Origin: Plumapathes pennacea | Lineage: Eukaryota > Cnidaria > Anthozoa > Antipatharia > Myriopathidae | Assembly: GCA_964036295.1 (NCBI GenBank) | Contig: OZ038465.1 | Coordinates: 10,113,667 to 10,177,666, forward strand | Direction: 5' to 3' | Length of the DNA: 64,000 nt | The notes under the pieces: model-generated | What the model saw: only the letters and a program-made list of their open reading frames with translations | The model's database searches: none | Told to the model about the DNA's origin: nothing | Part shown: piece after piece, positions 63,657 to 64,000 of the stretch | Layout: each line of letters starts with the position of its first letter | Position numbering within the stretch: the stretch's first letter is position 1 | Made by a program: the position numbers and the translations under genes

Positions 63657-64000
63657 CTCTCAGCCATAGTCCTTTGTGCGCCGAATTTTTTATCCACCAA
63701 TTTAGGGCTTTAAAAGTCTAACCATTTCCATCCAATTCGTTTAAGAAGATCTGAGGCCGTATTCACCACTGACTTGCGTACGAACAAAAATGTTCGTGAG
63801 TATGACTTACGCATCAGGACAATGGCTTACGCATACTACCTTGAGTGAGATAGTATGCGTAAGTCGAACTTATGATGCGTAAGTCATACTTACGAAAATT
63901 TTTATTCGCATGCAAGTTTGGTGAATACAGTCCCAGTTTCTTTTGGCCTAAGCTATATGTAAACCAAACCAAATTGGCTGAGAGGGACCCTTACATTACA
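63657..64000. other. Sequence beyond duplication copy B
   Basis: A diverged member of the TGCGTACGAACAAAAATGTT miniature family lies at about 63755-63935, with ATTCACCA-type ends on both sides. Otherwise nothing is recognised. Confidence 0.5.

Noticed and set aside
1..64000. CRISPR arrays, operons, phage genes, rRNA or tRNA genes
   Set aside because: None seen; the only tRNA-like match is the 18-nt primer site at 27013-27030, and direct repeats are microsatellites or transposons.

Overview
This is eukaryotic, intron-rich, AT-rich DNA crowded with short non-autonomous transposons. The polycystin-1-like architecture, BEL/Pao and Penelope retroelements, and repeats that begin with a TTAACCCTTTC-type terminus all point to a cnidarian, most likely a stony coral. 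The species cannot be named from the sequence, and nothing bacterial was seen.

Layout: (1) 460-3333, minus strand: the first four coding exons of Integrator subunit 1 (INTS1); the rest lies left of the window. (2) 1878-15235: copy A of a large direct segmental duplication. It runs from inside INTS1 intron 2, across the INTS1 promoter and a field of nested diverged repeats, to the signal-peptide exon of the next gene. (3) 14561-48922, plus strand: a polycystin-1-like gene that I could assemble into 18 coding exons. Every splice phase agrees and the sum is 7338 nt (2445 aa plus stop). Domain order is signal peptide, Ser/Thr-rich linker, SEA, REJ, GAIN/GPS, TM1, PLAT, then TM2-TM11 with a TOP domain and a polycystin channel module. 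(4) 20413-28010: the largest intron of that gene, filled by a dispersed repeat into which a full-length BEL/Pao LTR retrotransposon (20968-27237) inserted. Its two 207-bp LTRs look identical, so the insertion is young. (5) 50595-51033: the first two coding exons of UTP6, a small-subunit processome protein, with no continuation found. (6) 51677-52559: a Harbinger-like non-autonomous element. (7) 52897-63656: copy B of the segmental duplication. It carries a 61-nt stub of INTS1 exon 2 and an intact second copy of the polycystin signal-peptide exon (63010-63121).

INTS1 (snRNA and mRNA 3' processing) and UTP6 (pre-rRNA processing) are housekeeping genes. The polycystin-like protein is a large cell-surface receptor/channel. 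The unusual feature is structural: direct repeats of 13.4 and 10.8 kb bracket nearly the whole polycystin gene, inverted repeats of about 1.5 kb sit inside it, and the promoter plus first exon of the gene have been duplicated downstream. That arrangement favours gain, loss or inversion of a receptor gene, or tandem birth of paralogues. Exon boundaries come from reading splice sites, phase and family knowledge by eye; transcript data would be needed to confirm them.
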